Positions 51,064 to 61,031 of a stretch of DNA of 64,000 nucleotides are shown piece after piece. This DNA is from Thiomicrorhabdus aquaedulcis. GTDB taxonomy: Bacteria; Pseudomonadota; Gammaproteobacteria; Thiomicrospirales; Thiomicrospiraceae. Location: assembly GCF_004001325.1 (NCBI RefSeq), contig NZ_AP018722.1:124001-188000 (forward strand), read 5' to 3'. Positions within the stretch are counted from its first letter, which is position 1; the number at the start of each line of letters is the position of its first letter. Both the position numbers and the translations under genes were made by a program. The notes below the pieces were generated by a model that was not told the DNA's origin, did no database searches, and saw nothing but the letters and a program-made list of their open reading frames with translations.

Positions 51064-53223
51064 TTACTTGGGTGCGTCAAGCGGCGACAGCTGGGTTAAA
51101 AACTGTGCGGCAAAGGTGCTGGCTGAACAAGGTTGGCTGAAAAAATAGCCCTGAATAATAATATCGACCGGTTGTTGGCGTAAAAAATTGACCTGTGCTT
51201 GGGTTTCAACGCCTTCGGCTACTAAAGTAAGTTTTTTGTGGCGCGCCAAACTGATAATCGACTCGACAATGGCAATGTCGTCGGCACTTTCTGGGATTCG
51301 GGCAATAAAGCTTTTATCAATTTTTAGTTCGTGCAGGGGCAGCTTTTGCAAATAACTTAGTGAAGAGTAGCCCGTTCCAAAATCATCAATGGATATTTTA
51401 AAGCCCAGTTGTGATAGCGCCTCTAATTTTGATAAGGCGGTTTCGGTGTCCGAAATTAGCACGCCTTCGGTGAGTTCTAGGGTTAAATTTTGGGGGTTGG
51501 CGTGCGTCATTTTTAGCAAGTCAATCAGGTGCTTAACAAAGTCGGCTTCGTGAAATTGAATAGGACTGATGTTAATTGACATGTTTAAATTGGGGTGGGT
51601 TTTATTCCATAACCAGGCCTGGTGAAAGGCTTTGGTGAGAATCCATAAACCAATTTTAATGATTTCACGATTTTCTTCAGCAATGGGGATAAACGTGTTG
51701 GGCGGCACAGTGCCCAAGATTGGATGGTTCCAGCGCACTAATGTTTCTACACCGTGCAGTGCATCTTGTGCGCCCATTTGGGCTTGGTAAAACAACTCAA
51801 ATTGTTCTTGTGCAAGAGCTTGATTGAGCGCGTCTTCTAGGATTCGGTGCTTTTTAACTTCGATGGACAGCGTAGGATCATAGGCGTAAATTTTATACGA
51901 ATTTTTAAGTTGCTTGGCTTTAGTGGCGGCCAGGTCGGCGTTAATTAAAAGGTTTTCGGCACTGTCGGTGGCGTTTTCTGGAAAACAGGCAACGCCAATA
52001 CGCGCACTGCTGTGCAGTGTTAAGCCGGCTATTTCAATGGGTTGATTAAGTGCGTCACAAATAGTGTGGCTTAGTTGGATGGCCTGGCTATGGGCTTTAG
52101 CCAGCGTGGTGCTGTGCAGGGAGCAGATAATGGCAAATTCGTCGCCGCCCACTCGGGTTAATGTGTGGTTTGAGCCTAAAGTGCTTTGCAACGCGAGGGC
52201 TGTTTGACTTAGAAAAAGGTCGCCGGTTTTGCGTCCAAAGGCATCGTTAATGGTTTTAAAGCGTTCTAAATTAATGTGCAACAATGCACCATACGTGCTT
52301 TGGGTTTGATGTCGGTTGAGTGCTAATTGCAAGTGTTCGGTGGTAAAACGGCGATTGGGAAGTTCGGTCAGTTCATCGTAAAACGCCATGTGCTGAATTT
52401 GCAGCTGTGCGGCTTTTATGTCGGTAATGTTTTGAATGCTGACCATGTAATGTTCAACATTGTATTCGTCGTCTACTAGCATGGAAAGACTTATCAGTGC
52501 ATCAAACCGTGTGGTTTGGGCGTTAATTTCAACTTCGCCGCTCCACGTTTTGTTTTTTAGCAATGTGGCCAAGACCGATGTTACCGTGCTAACGGATTTA
52601 AAATGCACGTATTGCTCAAACCATTGGGTAAAGGTCATGCGAATTAGGGTTTGGGTCGATAAACCACTCATTTGAACAAAGCTGGGATTAGGATGGGTAA
52701 TAAAACCCTTTTCGTTGGTAATGCATTGGCCGTTTAGGCTGTTAAACGCGACTTGCATTAAACGTTTTTGTTCGTCTATTTGGACGTGTAATGTGCGGTC
52801 GTAAATTAACAGGAGCAGGTTTTTTACTTGACCATTTTTGGACAGTAAGGCGGTGGCTTTGAGCAGTAATGGTGCTGTTTCAAGCGTTTTTGGGTGAATG
52901 CGCCATACCAATACTTGGTGTTCAGCGTGCTCATCGTCTTTATGAGCTTGTTGTTTTACGCGCTCAAGCCAGGGCAAAAGTTTAAAGCTAACAGTGCCTT
53001 TTTTGTTTTTAAACAACGACAGAGAATGCTGTTTTAAATTGGGCTCGGCAGAGTGAATAAGTAAGTTTTTAGCTTGGTCGTTGATGCTTTTAATGGTTAA
53101 GTTGGGTTTTAAAACCAAAATACCATCGGTCAATGCGTGAATAATTTGGCACTTGGTGGCTTTTTCGTCGCGTAATCGCACAATGGTTTGTTTAAGCGTG
53201 CGTACAGTAGAGGGAGTGGTCAT
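51064..53223 (-). CDS. PAS-PAS-GGDEF-EAL c-di-GMP protein
   Basis: 719 residues, cytoplasmic. An N-terminal PAS-like domain (HALTDGILVLKPNLTIKSIN), a second PAS (FNSLNGQCITNEKGFITHPN), a GGDEF domain (RVGGDEFAI) and an EAL domain with motif ETLVRW, NISPIQFHEADF, LELTEGVLI and DDFGTGYSSLSYL. The catalytic Glu of the EAL motif and the DDFGTG loop are kept, so phosphodiesterase activity is likely; the GGDEF may be active or regulatory. It follows the TRAP permease genes on the same strand. Confidence 0.92.
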   Translation of the reverse strand: MTTPSTVRTLKQTIVRLRDEKATKCQIIHALTDGILVLKPNLTIKSINDQAKNLLIHSAEPNLKQHSLSLFKNKKGTVSFKLLPWLERVKQQAHKDDEHAEHQVLVWRIHPKTLETAPLLLKATALLSKNGQVKNLLLLIYDRTLHVQIDEQKRLMQVAFNSLNGQCITNEKGFITHPNPSFVQMSGLSTQTLIRMTFTQWFEQYVHFKSVSTVTSVLATLLKNKTWSGEVEINAQTTRFDALISLSMLVDDEYNVEHYMVSIQNITDIKAAQLQIQHMAFYDELTELPNRRFTTEHLQLALNRHQTQSTYGALLHINLERFKTINDAFGRKTGDLFLSQTALALQSTLGSNHTLTRVGGDEFAIICSLHSTTLAKAHSQAIQLSHTICDALNQPIEIAGLTLHSSARIGVACFPENATDSAENLLINADLAATKAKQLKNSYKIYAYDPTLSIEVKKHRILEDALNQALAQEQFELFYQAQMGAQDALHGVETLVRWNHPILGTVPPNTFIPIAEENREIIKIGLWILTKAFHQAWLWNKTHPNLNMSINISPIQFHEADFVKHLIDLLKMTHANPQNLTLELTEGVLISDTETALSKLEALSQLGFKISIDDFGTGYSSLSYLQKLPLHELKIDKSFIARIPESADDIAIVESIISLARHKKLTLVAEGVETQAQVNFLRQQPVDIIIQGYFFSQPCSASTFAAQFLTQLSPLDAPK
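51612..51623. repeat. ACCAGGCCTGGT palindrome in the GGDEF-EAL gene
   Basis: Exact copy read on the minus strand as His-Gln-Ala-Trp in the EAL domain. Confidence 0.95.
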
Positions 53224-53355
53224 GCTATAAACCCTCCGTGTTAATAGAGTGCGGCGTTAATGGCATTGATGCTATTACTAGGTTTAGCCAGGGCGCATGG
53301 CTTGGGTATGAGCGGAAAGGGTTATTGACCATACACTACACTGGGAAGCCAAGTG

Positions 53356-53367
53356 GCCAGGCCTGGC
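53356..53367. repeat. Variant palindrome GCCAGGCCTGGC in dctM
   Basis: Core intact; the outer base pair is changed from A-T to G-C on both sides, so the symmetry is kept (TGGCCAGGCCTGGCCA). Confidence 0.8.
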
Positions 53368-53981
53368 CAAATGGCCAGCATAACCAATACTGACAGTTGT
53401 ATGGCGATATAGGGGACGGTACCTTTATAAATGTCGGTGGTTTTAAGGTGGGTGGGTGCTACACCGCGTAGATAAAACAACGCAAAGCCAAATGGCGGGG
53501 TTAAAAAGGCCGTTTGTAGGTTTATGGCAATCATAATGCCCAGCCAAATAGGATCAACGCCCATCATGAGTAAGATAGGCGCCACCACAGGCACGACCAC
53601 GTAGGTGATTTCAATAAAGTCTAAAAAGAATCCCAGCACAAACATCAGCGCCATCACGATAAGCATGGCTGTAAATACGCCGCCGGGCAAGTCGCTAATA
53701 AGCTCCTCAATCAGAACATCACCGCCTAGGCCTCTAAACACCAATGAAAAAAACGCAGCGCCTATAAAAATTAAAAAATCATACTGGTGACTTGCAAGGT
53801 GTTTTGCATGACCGTATTAAGACGTTCTTTATTTAAACGTTTTTTGCTAACCGCCAACAAAGTAGCGCCCAGTGCGCCTAATGCAGCGGCCTCGGTGGGC
53901 GTGGCAAAGCCGGCTAAGATTGAGCCTAATACCAATAAAATAAGAGCCAATGGCGGTGCTAAGGTGGTTAAAACTCGTTTG

Positions 53982-53993
53982 CCCAGGCCTGGT
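53982..53993. repeat. Near-exact palindrome CCCAGGCCTGGT in dctM
   Basis: 11 of 12 bases; core intact. Confidence 0.8.
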
Positions 53994-54692
53994 AGCACCG
54001 GATTACCAATGTTATTGGGCACGCTGTCGGGGTGGATAATGGCTTTAATAAAAATATACAGCATGTATAGCACCACCAACAACATGCCAGGAAACAGCGC
54101 GCCAATGAACAAATCGCCTACTGACAAGGTCTCGGGTGAAAAAATCCCTTGTTTTAGTTGCGCCTGTTGATAGGCTGTGGATAACACGTCGCCCAGTAAA
54201 ATTAAAATAATCGACGGCGGAATAATTTGCCCCAACGTGCCCGAGGCGCAAATGGTGCCGCTGGCCAGTCTTGGACAGTAGCCTTGCTTGAGCATGGTGG
54301 GCAAAGCCAATAATCCCATCGTCACTACGGTAGCCCCGACAATGCCGGTGCTGGCGGCCAATAATGCACCCACCAAAATAACCGAAATACCCAAACCACC
54401 TTTAACCCCGCGCATGACCTCATCCATAGTGGACAGCAGTTGCTCGGCAATTTTAGACTGCTCAAGCATAATGCCCATAAAGACAAAAAGCGGTACGGCA
54501 ATTAAGGTTTGATTGCCCATGATGCTAAAAATTTGATTGGGAATGCTGTGCAAAAGGCTAAATCAAACAAACCAAATGCGCTGGTTATAAGCGCAAACAA
54601 AAGCGACACCCCTGCCAATGTAAACGCCACCGGAAACCCCAACAGCAAAGCCACAAAGACCAGGGCAAATAAAAGCAGTGCGAGCCATTCCA

Positions 54693-55285
54693 TTACAGGG
54701 TCCCGCCGTGTTCAGAGTTAATTGATGTTTGTGGTGGTGTTAAGGCAGGTTGCGTCAATTGCACTAGGGCGTTAAGTGCCACAGCCACGCCTTGCAACGC
54801 CACTAAAAAGGCCATGACTAGAATAACGCTTTTAAGTAAGTATAAGTAAGCAATGCCACTGCCTTCGGTCGACGTTTCTTGCACCGCCCAACTGGCGGCG
54901 ACATAATCCCAACCAATCCACAAAATAAACGCCATCACCGGCAAGGTAAACAACACAGTGCCCATTAAATTTATCCAGGCCTGGTAACGTGCCGAACCGT
55001 TAACGTAAAAATGTCTACTCTGACGTGCTTGTCTTGTTGATAGGTGTAGGCAATGCCCAGCATAAACAACAGCGCGTGGTTGTACATAACGGCCTCTTGC
55101 AGCGCAATAGAGCCGGTGTCAAAGCCATAACGCAAAACCACCACCAATGCGGTAATAGCGACTAAGCTAATACTTCCCCACGCCACGGTTTTACCCAGCG
55201 TAAGCTGAAACTGATTTTGGTAGGCAATAAATTGAGTTAAGCGTTTCAAGTTGGCAGGGGAAAGGGTCATAAAGTTAAACGTCAT
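54693..55285 (-). pseudogene. dctQ: TRAP transporter small permease, frameshifted
   Basis: The N-terminal half (FIAYQNQFQLTLGKTVAWG... HVRVDIF) and C-terminal half (MGTVLFTLPVMAFILWIGWDY...) lie in adjacent frames. Adding one T to the run at 55007-55011 (minus-strand T5, six needed) restores a continuous ~197-residue four-helix DctQ protein through YVNGSARYQAWINLMG. Partner of dctM. The palindrome core at 54974 codes Tyr-Gln-Ala-Trp in the restored frame. Confidence 0.88.
54974..54985. repeat. Near-exact palindrome TCCAGGCCTGGT in dctQ
   Basis: 11 of 12 bases; core intact. Confidence 0.8.
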
Positions 55286-55364
55286 CTTAAAATCAACAGA
55301 GTTTGCATTTTAACCATTTTAAAGGGTGTTGGAACGGTTTTTGTTTAAAATGGGCGATAAGTCA

Positions 55365-55772
55365 TTAATATACTCCCCAAATAGCGTCGTATAAGATGCG
55401 GGTACGAGCGTTCATGATAAACACATCACCGCCTATAATAATGCGCACATAATCTGCAGGCAGTCTAGGCATTGAGCGTTCTAACTCATACGGAAAACGA
55501 TTATATACAACGTGTGGCGGCAGCGGTTGGTGCAATAAATACTTTGTGTGCGGTGCGTGGCCTTGTTTAGCATGACTGGGTTTGTGCCCTCTCATGCCAG
55601 GATGATGGCGATAATATTGTGTAATGGTATTACGATCAGTGTGGGTAAACAGCACACTTGCCGCCACCGATGGCGTTGCAACGCCTATTAGGGTTCGGTT
55701 TTGACTGGGCGCTTGTGCGCAGCCAACCAGCAATCCAATAATCAGTCCACTTAAAACGTGCAAAACATTCAT
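55365..55772 (-). CDS. CigR/RcnB-like small lipoprotein
   Basis: About 135 residues. Signal peptide with lipobox LVGC. The C-terminal LERSMPRLPADYVRIIIGGDVFIMNARTRILYDAI resembles the RcnB/CigR family of periplasmic proteins from memory. ATG 55772 has GGAGAG upstream. Function unknown. Confidence 0.65.
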   Translation of the reverse strand: MNVLHVLSGLIIGLLVGCAQAPSQNRTLIGVATPSVAASVLFTHTDRNTITQYYRHHPGMRGHKPSHAKQGHAPHTKYLLHQPLPPHVVYNRFPYELERSMPRLPADYVRIIIGGDVFIMNARTRILYDAIWGVY

Positions 55773-55793
55773 AGCGCTCTCCAAAATACTCAA

Positions 55794-56026
55794 TGGCTGG
55801 TTAATCGCCTCACAATGTATTCATTACAGCGTATTTGCAGGGGAACCAATTTATTAAGAATCAATTTTTGCACTCATTGTTGCTAAAGGTCTCTAAAGGT
55901 CTCTTAGTGGAGGCGATTTTTTGCATTGTTTGTTTTTAAGCAACAGTGTTTTTAAACTTGACGCGTTTTTTAAAACGGCCTAACCCGTTAGACTCCTTTA
56001 TGTAAACACATTAAAGGAAAAACATC
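55794..56026. other. Intergenic region upstream of yceI
   Basis: Between divergent genes. It has AAAGGTCTCT twice (55884-55893 and 55895-55904), like one MITE end, but no MITE body. Confidence 0.4.
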
Positions 56027-56659
56027 ATGAAAGCATTCACACCAAATAACTATAAAAATGGGCAACGTTTCAATACATTCGGCTTGTCTACCCTGTTTAC
56101 AGCGCTAATGTCTTCGGCCTTGTTGTTTGCCCCAACTGTTATGGCCGCGCCGGTAAACTATCAAATAGATTCCCCTGGTATGCACGCCTCGGTTAATTTT
56201 AAAATTCAGCACTTGGGGTACAGTTGGCTAACAGGTCGTTTTGAAAAATTTGACGGTCAATACACCTACGACGATCAACAGCTTAGCAACAGTAAAATTG
56301 CCGTTACCATTGACACCGCCAGTGTGTCCACCAACCACGCCGAGCGCGACGTGCATTTGCGCAGTGCCGATTTTTTGAATGTTAAAAAACACCCCAAAGC
56401 CCAATTTGTAAGCGACAGCATAAGCGGTACCGATAAAAAAATGCAGGTCGCCGGCAAATTTACCCTAAACGGCGTGACCAAAGACATCGTGATTGAGGCG
56501 CATAAAATTGGCGAAGGCAAAGACCCTTGGGGCGGTCATCGCAGTGGCTTTAGTGGCACCACCGCATTAAAATTAGTCGACTATAACATTAGCCAGGATT
56601 TAGGCCCCGCTTCGGCCGAAGTGTTGCTAGAACTGCACATTGAAGGGGTAAGGAAATAA
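56027..56659 (+). CDS. yceI: YceI-family periplasmic protein
   Basis: 210 residues. A signal peptide ends near TVMAAP; the mature lipocalin-like domain binds polyisoprenoids in characterised members (YQIDSPGMHASVNFKIQHLG, GRFEKFDGQYTYD, GKFTLNGVTKDI). GGAAAA precedes the ATG. Confidence 0.93.
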   Translation: MKAFTPNNYKNGQRFNTFGLSTLFTALMSSALLFAPTVMAAPVNYQIDSPGMHASVNFKIQHLGYSWLTGRFEKFDGQYTYDDQQLSNSKIAVTIDTASVSTNHAERDVHLRSADFLNVKKHPKAQFVSDSISGTDKKMQVAGKFTLNGVTKDIVIEAHKIGEGKDPWGGHRSGFSGTTALKLVDYNISQDLGPASAEVLLELHIEGVRK

Positions 56660-56696
56660 GCGGGAACTTGTATGAATGGTGTGTTAACTTACTTTA

Positions 56697-56708
56697 ACCA
56701 GGCCTGGT
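56697..56708. repeat. ACCAGGCCTGGT palindrome after yceI
   Basis: Exact copy 38 bases after the yceI stop, between same-strand genes. Confidence 0.93.
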
Positions 56709-56761
56709 CATTCTGTTAAATACCTCAAACACCATAAACACCGCAAACAAAAGGATTACCC

Positions 56762-56998
56762 ATGTTTCACCCCAAATACCAACCCATATTAATGGCTTTT
56801 TTTATGGCGCTGTTTATGTCATTTTTAATGTCGGCGGTCATTACGGCTTTAAACATTGGCCTGCCCAGCAATTTTTTACAAATTTGGCTTAGCGCCTGGC
56901 TATCGGCCTTTGTGGTGGCGTTTCCCATTGTGATGTTTGTAGGGCCCATGGTGCGAAAACTCGTCGCAAAATTGGTAAGCGCACCCAACGTTCAATAG
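56762..56998 (+). CDS. DUF2798-type small membrane protein
   Basis: 78 residues with two membrane helices (~8-32 and ~42-65), typical of DUF2798 (FMALFMSFLMSAVITALNIG, WLSAWLSAFVVAFPIVMFVGP). AAAGGA is well placed. Function unknown. Confidence 0.82.
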   Translation: MFHPKYQPILMAFFMALFMSFLMSAVITALNIGLPSNFLQIWLSAWLSAFVVAFPIVMFVGPMVRKLVAKLVSAPNVQ

Positions 56999-57067
56999 CA
57001 TTTAAGAAGGTTTAAGAAGGTTTAATGGCGTTTAATACGAGATACCCTTGCATATTTAAAAACACAC

Positions 57068-59206
57068 CTAACCCAAGGCATCTTCAAACTCATTAATGGG
57101 GCAGGGTTTGCCAAACCAATAACCCTGATAAAAATTGCAGCCTTTTTGTTTCAGTATGTGTTTTTGCGCCTTGGTTTCAACGCCCTCGGCAATGACCTCG
57201 ATGCCAAGAGCATTACTCATTGCAATAATGGTTTTTACAATCACCGCATCATCCGGATCATCCGCAATGTCACGCACAAACGACTGATCAATTTTAATTT
57301 GATCCAATGGCAAGCGTTTTAAATATTGCAGTGATGAGTAACCCGTTCCAAAATCATCCAATGAGAATTTAACCCCAAGTTCACGCAACTGGCGCATTTT
57401 TTGAATGGCTTCTTCAACGTTATCTAAAATGGTGCTTTCGGTTAATTCAATTTTAAGTTTTTGTGGGGCTATTCCAGTCTTTTTAATAACCGCTATAACC
57501 TGTTCAACAAAACCAGCTTCTTTAAATTGCTTGGCACTCACATTCACGGCAAGGGTTAAGTGCGCGGTTAAAGGTTGGTTTTGCCAACAACGCAACTGTT
57601 GACAGGCGGTTGCTAATACCCAGGCTCCCATGGCTTTAATTTGCCCAGTTTCTTCGGCTAAAGGAATAAAGTCAGCGGGCGAAACAAGACCACGTTCAGG
57701 GTGGTTCCAGCGAATTAATGCTTCCGCGCCTATGGCAGATTGATGTTGATTAACTTGCACTTGATAAAAAAGTTCGAGCTGGCTGTGTTCAATAGCGGCG
57801 CGTAATTCTACTTCCATTGTTGCGCGCGCTATTAAGGCCTGCTGCATAAAAGGATCATAAAAGCTTAAGCAATTTCGACCGTTTGATTTTGCGTTGTACA
57901 TGGCCGTTTCGGCTTGTTTTAGCAGCTCATCAACGGGTTCATTTGTTCCGTTAAACAAGACAATCCCAATGCTAGGGGTCGAAAAATAACGCACCTCATT
58001 AATTTCATAAGGTTGATTAAGCGTTTCACGCAAGGCCTCTGCAAGTTGTTCAGCCTTAGTGGCTGCATGTGTTTTTTCTAATCCCAGTGATTCCAGCGTC
58101 CACACAAACTCATCTCCGCCCACACGCGCAATATGATTATCACCTTTGGCCAGTTTGGTTAAACGGCCAGCAAGCTCAAGCAATAATTGATCACCGGCTT
58201 GATGGCCTTGTGAATCATTAATGACTTTAAAGTCGTCTAAATCAAAAAGAAGAACGCCCCCAAATTGACCAGAAAGATGATTTAAAGACATTGAATATTC
58301 TAAACGCTCAATTAATAATCGTCGATTAGGCAATTTAGTTAAAGGGTCATAAAAAGCCAGTTGAAACGCCTCTGCTTCCGCTTCTTTACGCCGCTCGATG
58401 GCCTCGTGAAAATTAAGCAAGGCTCCGGCAATTCGTCCAAACTCCCCATTATCATCGGCATGCATTTTTTTAATATTGAGCATTTCAATTTGTGCGTGTG
58501 TACTGCCGTGCGCCATAGCACTCAATGCATCGGCGATGTAGAGGATTTTTCGACTGATAAACCCTGAAAAAAACACCACCAATGCCAAAATCATTGCTAA
58601 CCCAGCAAGGCTGGCCCCTACAATGCCGTATAAAAATTGTTCTTGAGTTGCAAATTCCTGACTGTTTCGTACCTCTGTTCTTTGCGCCAAAAGATGGGTG
58701 ATGCGCTGGATATAGAGTGAAAATTGAACAAAGTTCTGCTGGGCTTTTTGTACGTAGTCTTGCGCGACACCAGTGTCAATCGCAATAATATCGGTGGCCA
58801 TGATAATAAATTGACGATAGGCTTGAAACTCTTGCTGTAAAGGCAATACATTGCCGTGATTAACCTCTTGCAATAGGTCGGATTGGACCAATAAATTTAC
58901 CCGCTCAGTCAATGCTTCAAGTTCATCAACCACTTGCGTATGCAGTGTGTAAAGTTGGATTTCAGATAGTTTTTTAAGTTTGGCATTTGCAATGGCGTCT
59001 GAAACTTTTTGATGAACTTGACCAATTTCTTGACTAAATTCAGCGGCCTCCTGAACGATGTTTAGGTCGTGCAATTGTTTTTTATGCAGGTCAATAGAGT
59101 GGTTTTTAATTGAAGAAAGCGACCAATAAGCAATCGATAGCGTAAACAGTGCCAACAGTAGAACTGGCCAAAAGGTTAAAAATAATAGTGTGCGACCGGC
59201 TCTCAT
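57068..59206 (-). CDS. Membrane GGDEF-EAL c-di-GMP protein
   Basis: 712 residues. Two membrane helices (~8-28 and ~195-215) flank a helical periplasmic domain; a HAMP-like linker follows, then GGDEF (RVGGDEFVW) and EAL (GAEALIRWNHP, ELTESTIL, DDFGTGYSSLQYL). The EAL domain looks active; the GGDEF signature is also intact. It lies six bases downstream of the phosphatase-like gene, so the two are probably co-transcribed. Confidence 0.93.
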   Translation of the reverse strand: MRAGRTLLFLTFWPVLLLALFTLSIAYWSLSSIKNHSIDLHKKQLHDLNIVQEAAEFSQEIGQVHQKVSDAIANAKLKKLSEIQLYTLHTQVVDELEALTERVNLLVQSDLLQEVNHGNVLPLQQEFQAYRQFIIMATDIIAIDTGVAQDYVQKAQQNFVQFSLYIQRITHLLAQRTEVRNSQEFATQEQFLYGIVGASLAGLAMILALVVFFSGFISRKILYIADALSAMAHGSTHAQIEMLNIKKMHADDNGEFGRIAGALLNFHEAIERRKEAEAEAFQLAFYDPLTKLPNRRLLIERLEYSMSLNHLSGQFGGVLLFDLDDFKVINDSQGHQAGDQLLLELAGRLTKLAKGDNHIARVGGDEFVWTLESLGLEKTHAATKAEQLAEALRETLNQPYEINEVRYFSTPSIGIVLFNGTNEPVDELLKQAETAMYNAKSNGRNCLSFYDPFMQQALIARATMEVELRAAIEHSQLELFYQVQVNQHQSAIGAEALIRWNHPERGLVSPADFIPLAEETGQIKAMGAWVLATACQQLRCWQNQPLTAHLTLAVNVSAKQFKEAGFVEQVIAVIKKTGIAPQKLKIELTESTILDNVEEAIQKMRQLRELGVKFSLDDFGTGYSSLQYLKRLPLDQIKIDQSFVRDIADDPDDAVIVKTIIAMSNALGIEVIAEGVETKAQKHILKQKGCNFYQGYWFGKPCPINEFEDALG

Positions 59207-59211
59207 ATAAA

Positions 59212-59844
59212 TTATTGCCCCAACTGTTTAAGCAAGTCGAGCCAATCATTGGGTGTAATGGTGGCTAAATATTCAAAACCTTGTGCGCCCATGGGTCGAA
59301 AGAAAACCATACTTCCTTCTGGTGGAAAGTATTTCATCATTTCAACCAAGTTAGGGCCATGTGCCACTAAAATACGATTGGTTCCGCTGGCCACTGGCTC
59401 AGAGAGTAATTCAAGTGTGCGTTTAATAATGGGCTGCTTTTGGCGGGTTGTGAGCGCAGCGGTATACTGTAAATTGATATCAACTTTAATAGGTTGACCA
59501 AAGACAATTTCGGCCGTTCGCATGGCACGACATAAAGGACTCACAAGAGGCGGTTCATAAGGTAAAGCAAGCAATTTAAAGTAAGTCGAAATTTGCTTTA
59601 ATTCGGCTAATCCCTCTTGCGATAATGGGCGTTGCGTAGTGCAATCGCTCAGGTTGATGGGCGCTTGGTCGGGTTGTGCTGTATCTGTTTTGCCATGACG
59701 CATATAAATTACATAGCCGCCTTGGCGCACTTGCTCAATTAATTGAGCGTTGGCAATCACAACCGATTTAAACTCATCGCTCGCCATGGCCGGGCGAAAG
59801 GTAAAAAATAAAGTGAATAAAGTGAGCGTAATCCATTTCTTCAT
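59212..59844 (-). CDS. Exported histidine-phosphatase-family protein
   Basis: About 210 residues. Signal peptide (MKKWITLTLFTLFF...AMA), then the catalytic YMRHGKTD and a later VAHGPNL, as in phosphoglycerate-mutase-like phosphatases. Substrate unknown. ATG 59844 is chosen for the signal peptide, although no strong ribosome site is seen. Linked to the GGDEF-EAL gene downstream. Confidence 0.82.
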   Translation of the reverse strand: MKKWITLTLFTLFFTFRPAMASDEFKSVVIANAQLIEQVRQGGYVIYMRHGKTDTAQPDQAPINLSDCTTQRPLSQEGLAELKQISTYFKLLALPYEPPLVSPLCRAMRTAEIVFGQPIKVDINLQYTAALTTRQKQPIIKRTLELLSEPVASGTNRILVAHGPNLVEMMKYFPPEGSMVFFRPMGAQGFEYLATITPNDWLDLLKQLGQ

Positions 59845-59990
59845 AATTAAGGGTTTCTTTAGAAAAATTATCAAACGGCAATATTAACCTTAAAAGCCAT
59901 ATTTAAAAAATGGTTTATTGCTGTTTTTTGAAAATTTAAACAAACCGTAATATAAAACCTAAAAGAAGGCTTTAAATTTAATGATTTAGA

Positions 59991-60149
59991 GAGACCTTTG
60001 CACGAGTGAGGTGCGAGGAAAAAATGAGATAAAATTTGCCTGATTGAGGCGGAAAACGCAGTGAATAGCTGGCTATTCGCAAGGTTTTCAACAAAAATCA
60101 GGCAAATTTTAGCCATTTTTAACCGTGCCTTGACTCGTGCAAAGGTCTC
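59991..60149. mobile_element. MITE, copy 2
   Basis: 159 bp, same ends and internal hairpin as 27682-27841. TTAGA occurs directly at both outer borders (59986-59990 and 60150-60154), a likely target duplication. No coding capacity. Confidence 0.9.
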
Positions 60150-60193
60150 TTAGAGTTAAAAATTAAAGAGAATTGTGTTTTAAACAATGTTTA

Positions 60194-60205
60194 ACCAGGC
60201 CTGGT
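60194..60205. repeat. ACCAGGCCTGGT palindrome upstream of the sco gene
   Basis: Exact copy 45 bases after MITE copy 2 and ~120 bases before the Sco gene. Confidence 0.93.
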
Positions 60206-60324
60206 CAAATACATTTTGGTTTTTAAACGAAAAGTCTTGAAATGTTAACCGTTTATAGCCGACAATCCACTGGTGCAAAGTGCTCAAAAACTTTTAAAGC
60301 GTCCCACTATTTAGAGCCTACGAC

Positions 60325-60942
60325 TTGAATTTTAAACCTACTTTTTTGGCCATAATGGCTCTTGCGTTGCTGCTGTTATTTAGCTTGCCCATTTTGTTTT
60401 ATGGATTGGTCAGCGATGATTTATACGGTAAACAAGTTGATCGTGTAGCCCCAGATTTTAGTTTGCTGGATGTGCAAGGCCAGGCGCATTCTTTAAGCCA
60501 GCACCAAGGTCGTTATGTGTATTTGTATTTTGGCTATTTAAATTGCGATGACGTTTGTCACAATCAAGTGGGGGTGATGTTTAATTTGCATCATCAGTCG
60601 CATGCACAAGACATTGATTTTTTGTTTGTGACCATGGATCCAAAGCGTGACTCTCCGGCGTTGTTAAAAGATTACTTTAATCAGTTTGGCGCTAATTTTG
60701 TGAGTTTGACCGCGGACAACATGCAAACCATTCAAAAAGTAGCGTCTTTATATAAAGCTTATTTTTTTACCGATTCCAACCCAAAAACCGGCCAAGATTA
60801 TGAGATTTCGCATCCAGGTTCTATTTTTTTAATTGACCCTATTGGCCGCTTGCGGGCGGTGTATCAGGGTCAAGATTTACGCTATGACAAAATGTTAGAA
60901 GATTTACAAAAAATAAAGTTGAGTCTTAATCCGGCGCTTTAA
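60325..60942 (+). CDS. SCO1/SenC-family copper-binding protein
   Basis: 205 residues. One N-terminal membrane anchor, then a thioredoxin fold with the copper-binding CxxxC (NCDDVCH) and His in SHPGSIFLID. It delivers copper to cytochrome oxidase CuA or acts as a thiol oxidoreductase. The start is TTG 60325 or ATG 60355; neither has a strong ribosome site, and the TTG gives a fuller anchor. Confidence 0.88.
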   Translation: MNFKPTFLAIMALALLLLFSLPILFYGLVSDDLYGKQVDRVAPDFSLLDVQGQAHSLSQHQGRYVYLYFGYLNCDDVCHNQVGVMFNLHHQSHAQDIDFLFVTMDPKRDSPALLKDYFNQFGANFVSLTADNMQTIQKVASLYKAYFFTDSNPKTGQDYEISHPGSIFLIDPIGRLRAVYQGQDLRYDKMLEDLQKIKLSLNPAL

Positions 60943-61031
60943 ATTTTTATAAACCTTCAAAATAACTTAAACCAACTTAAACCCCCATTAAACCTTCTTT
61001 AAATTTTAAAAGCTGCTCACTGGAGTGCGTG

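Larger units (their letters stand above)
53322..54693 (-). pseudogene. dctM: TRAP transporter large permease, two frameshifts
   Basis: Three reading frames together give one DctM-type protein of ~457 residues. Segment 1 begins MEWLALLLFALVFVALLLGF at 54693; segment 2 (LFVFMGIMLEQS, IGATVVTMGLLALP, ASGTLGQIIPPSI) runs to 53771; segment 3 (DFIEITYVVVPVVAPIL, NLQTAFLTPPFGFALFYLRG) ends at 53322. Breaks fall in homopolymers: A4 at 54552-54555 (five needed) and A6 at 53773-53778 (seven needed). The start overlaps the dctQ stop (TAATG). Twelve or so membrane helices are expected. No DctP binding protein lies nearby. Confidence 0.9.

Noticed and set aside
55884-55905. AAAGGTCTCT twice, like one MITE end
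   Set aside because: No inverted partner or MITE body nearby; 10 bases alone are weak evidence.
59871-60116. 81-codon minus frame
   Set aside because: It runs across MITE copy 2 and has no recognisable product.
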